The translations under genes were made by a program, and so were the position numbers. Below are positions 51,523 through 53,036 of a DNA stretch of 53,036 bases, in pieces. The stretch is from Mobiluncus sp963511525 (GTDB lineage Bacteria; Actinomycetota; Actinomycetes; Actinomycetales; Actinomycetaceae): positions 1-53,036 of the forward strand of contig NZ_CAUPIY010000015.1 in the NCBI RefSeq assembly GCF_963511525.1, in the 5' to 3' direction. How positions within the stretch are numbered: the first letter of the stretch is position 1; every line of letters starts with the position of its first letter. The notes under the pieces were generated by a model. That model saw nothing but the letters and a program-made list of their open reading frames with translations, searched no databases and had not been told where the DNA came from.

Positions 51523-52650
51523 ATGCAAATAATCAAGAGAATCGCCGTTCTTGGCGCCGCTGGCGCATTGGCGTTCGCACTGTCAGGCTGCGCAGGCAAT
51601 GCCGGCAACGCTGATAAGTCGGGAGACGACGCCGGGGCAAGCAGCTCGACTGGTCTGGATTTGGGCATCTCTATGCCTCAAAAGACCTCTGAGAACTGGG
51701 TAGAAGCCGAGAAGTACTTCAACGACCTGTGCAAGAGCGAGGGCCTGAAGTGCTCGGTTCAATTCGCGAACAATGGTGTTTCTGAACAGCAAAACCAGAT
51801 TGATACGATGCTCACCAATGGAGCGAAGGCTCTAATCATTGGCGCTATTGACGGCACCTCCTTAGGTAATCAGGTGCAGAAGGCTGCTGATGCTGGCGTG
51901 CCCGTCATTGCTTACGACCGCCTGTTGATGGCAACTGAGAACGTCGACTACTACGTTGCTTACGATAACTTTGGCGTGGGCGTGAAGCAGGGCGAGGCTT
52001 TGCTGAAAGGCTTGGAAGCCAAGAAGCCTGGCGGCCCGTGGACCATCGAAGTGGTAGCGGGTTCTAACGATGACTCGAACTCGGCCAAGTTCTTTGACGG
52101 AGCCATGTCCGTATTGCAGCCGGAAATTGATGCCGGTAAGGTGACGATTGGTTCTGGTCAGAACACACAGGCCCAGGCTGCTACCCAAGGCTGGGATCCC
52201 AAGAACGCGCAGAGCCGTATGGACGCCATCCTGGCTCAGAATTACCCCGGCGACAAGGTTCCGGACGGTATCCTCTCCCCGAATGACACTCTGGCTCGCG
52301 CTGTCTTGTCCTCTTGCGAACAGGCTGGCAAGACCCTCCCGGTCGTGACCGGTCAGGACTCCGAGATTGAGTCTCTGAAGTGGATCATGCAGGGTAAGCA
52401 GTACTCCACCATTTCCAAGCCGACCAAGCCGCTGGTGGAAAGCGTTGTGGCTTTGGCTCAGAAGCTCTTGAAGGGCGAAAAGGACGTGAAGGACCTTAAC
52501 GGTATCGCAGTGGATGACAAGCAGTACGACAACACTAAGAAGGTCGTCCCGGCCTTCCTGTTGCCTCCGGTGGTGGCAACGAAGGACAACGCTGCGGAAG
52601 TTTACAAGGACGAGCCCACAAAGCTGGAAGCGGTTAACTCTGTGAAGTAG
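51523..52650 (+). CDS. chvE: multiple-sugar-binding lipoprotein (ChvE-like)
   Basis: It is the extracellular sugar receptor of the importer. A signal peptide ends in a lipobox LSGC with lipidated Cys23, followed by a flexible GNA/SGDDAGASSST linker. The type I periplasmic-binding fold contains GISMPQKTSENW, LIIGAIDGTSLG, VPVIAYDRLL and VTGQDSEIESLKWI, as in ChvE/MmsE proteins that bind xylose, arabinose, galactose or glucose. The 375 residues are typical. GTGAGG lies just upstream of the ATG. It is last in the operon, 70 bases after mmsB. Confidence 0.92.
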   Translation: MQIIKRIAVLGAAGALAFALSGCAGNAGNADKSGDDAGASSSTGLDLGISMPQKTSENWVEAEKYFNDLCKSEGLKCSVQFANNGVSEQQNQIDTMLTNGAKALIIGAIDGTSLGNQVQKAADAGVPVIAYDRLLMATENVDYYVAYDNFGVGVKQGEALLKGLEAKKPGGPWTIEVVAGSNDDSNSAKFFDGAMSVLQPEIDAGKVTIGSGQNTQAQAATQGWDPKNAQSRMDAILAQNYPGDKVPDGILSPNDTLARAVLSSCEQAGKTLPVVTGQDSEIESLKWIMQGKQYSTISKPTKPLVESVVALAQKLLKGEKDVKDLNGIAVDDKQYDNTKKVVPAFLLPPVVATKDNAAEVYKDEPTKLEAVNSVK

Positions 52651-52706
52651 TCCTTTAGTTTAGGATTTTGGCCTGCTAGACCGAGACCCTACTCTATGTA
52701 GATTTG

Positions 52707-52740
52707 GCTGCGGTCCCGTCGTATCCGGCGGGGCCGCAGC
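52707..52740 (+). terminator. terminator of the chvE operon
   Basis: GCTGCGGTCCC (52707-52717) pairs with GGGGCCGCAGC (52730-52740) over 11 bp with one wobble. The tail is TGTTTAAT. Confidence 0.7.
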
Positions 52741-52979
52741 TGTTTAATAACTGTACTGTCCTGCGTGCCAACATTCTTGGTGCAGCCGGTGCTGCAAGGC
52801 AAGTGGCTCTATCTGCGCGAACATATATGATATGTTATTTTCCGACACGCCCGGGATGTGCGAATAGGTACTCAGATTTGCATCCTCCGAAAGTGACGTG
52901 TATAGTTTTATCTGTTGCGCACTTTTGCGGTGAGCAACGCCCCGATTGTTGAAATCTCGGTGAAAACTGGGGTGGATCG

Positions 52980-53036
52980 GTGAGTGGGTTTGTTGGTTTT
53001 GATCTCGATAGCGTTTTGTTTTTTGTTTACGCGTTT
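52980..53036 (+). CDS. possible start of a gene cut by the window edge
   Basis: A GTG start (reading M-S-G-F-V-G-F-D-L-D) stays open to the last base (19 codons). It follows the promoter-like pair at 52878-52906 and a GGGGTGG that could act as a ribosome site. Too little is visible to name a family. Confidence 0.25.
   Translation, partial: MSGFVGFDLDSVLFFVYAF

Larger units (their letters stand above)
52651..53036. other. right-edge noncoding stretch
   Basis: After the chvE terminator it holds a 17-bp palindrome (AACATAT-ATG-ATATGTT, 52820-52836), then a promoter-like pair, TTGCAT (52878-52883) and TAGT-type hexamer TATAGT (52901-52906), 17 bp apart. This points to a gene starting near the window edge. 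I found no other credible coding frame. Confidence 0.5.

Noticed and set aside
52704..52952. 82-codon frame after chvE
   Set aside because: It begins inside the chvE terminator hairpin, has no ribosome site and its composition is not protein-like.
1..53036. CRISPR array, prophage or insertion sequence
   Set aside because: I found no spaced direct repeats of CRISPR size, no transposase or integrase frames and no phage structural genes; the only tandem repeat is the 22-bp unit at 5701-5764.

Overview
The window looks like a stretch of chromosome from a moderately high-GC actinomycete. Lineage markers are a WhiB1-type regulator beside a PdtaS-type histidine kinase, a polyphosphate glucokinase, ArgJ-based arginine synthesis, GatCAB and a type I methionine aminopeptidase with an N-terminal extension. 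A soluble chemoreceptor implies a motile cell. Motility, host-associated-style peptide and amino-acid uptake and the general gene content fit Mobiluncus or a close relative in Actinomycetaceae; that assignment is inference. I see no phage, CRISPR array, tRNA or intact insertion sequence; most of the window is ordinary core genome.

Layout. Positions 1-180 hold the 3' part of an RNase P RNA. Then, on the minus strand, come panB, map and ppgK (337-3010). A C69 dipeptidase and a diacylglycerol-kinase-like lipid kinase follow on plus (3159-5650), then a short tandem repeat, a YwiC-like membrane protein and a CZB chemoreceptor on minus (5782-7767). pheS-pheT and a DUF1287 protein occupy 8007-12466. 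The arginine cluster argC-J-B-D-R-G-H runs from 12561 to 20520; it lacks argF and has two pairs of ARG-box-like palindromes. Next are msrA (minus), a Nudix hydrolase, an OPT transporter-AhpD-AGCS transporter operon, tyrS and a succinate-semialdehyde dehydrogenase (to 29226). Then thyA-folA and a DUF2505 gene on minus, the divergent pdtaS, and whiB1 on minus. An orphan FHA-FtsK/EccC-like ATPase (33386-36658, minus) has a perfect pair of inverted DnaA boxes just upstream. A DJ-1 protein, ligA, a cardiolipin-synthase-like enzyme, gatCAB and a stand-alone trpB take the window to 46285. An AT-rich gap precedes a small eight-cysteine double-DUF1540 protein. The last block is a sugar locus: an AGE/YihS-like isomerase followed by an MmsA-MmsB-ChvE-type ABC importer.

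How the parts work together. The arg genes convert glutamate to arginine apart from the carbamoylation step, and ArgR is encoded inside the cluster it probably controls. PanB feeds pantothenate and CoA; ThyA and FolA form the dTMP cycle; GatCAB makes Gln-tRNA and/or Asn-tRNA by transamidation. The sugar block probably imports a monosaccharide and isomerises it, with a palindromic operator just after the importer promoter.

The features I would look at first are the DnaA-box palindrome with the FHA-FtsK gene it precedes, the eight-cysteine DUF1540 protein, the stand-alone trpB, the regulatory layout of the arg cluster, and a recurring leaderless-gene signature (a TANNNT hexamer 6-7 bases before the start codon at argC, gatC, the AGE gene and pdtaS).
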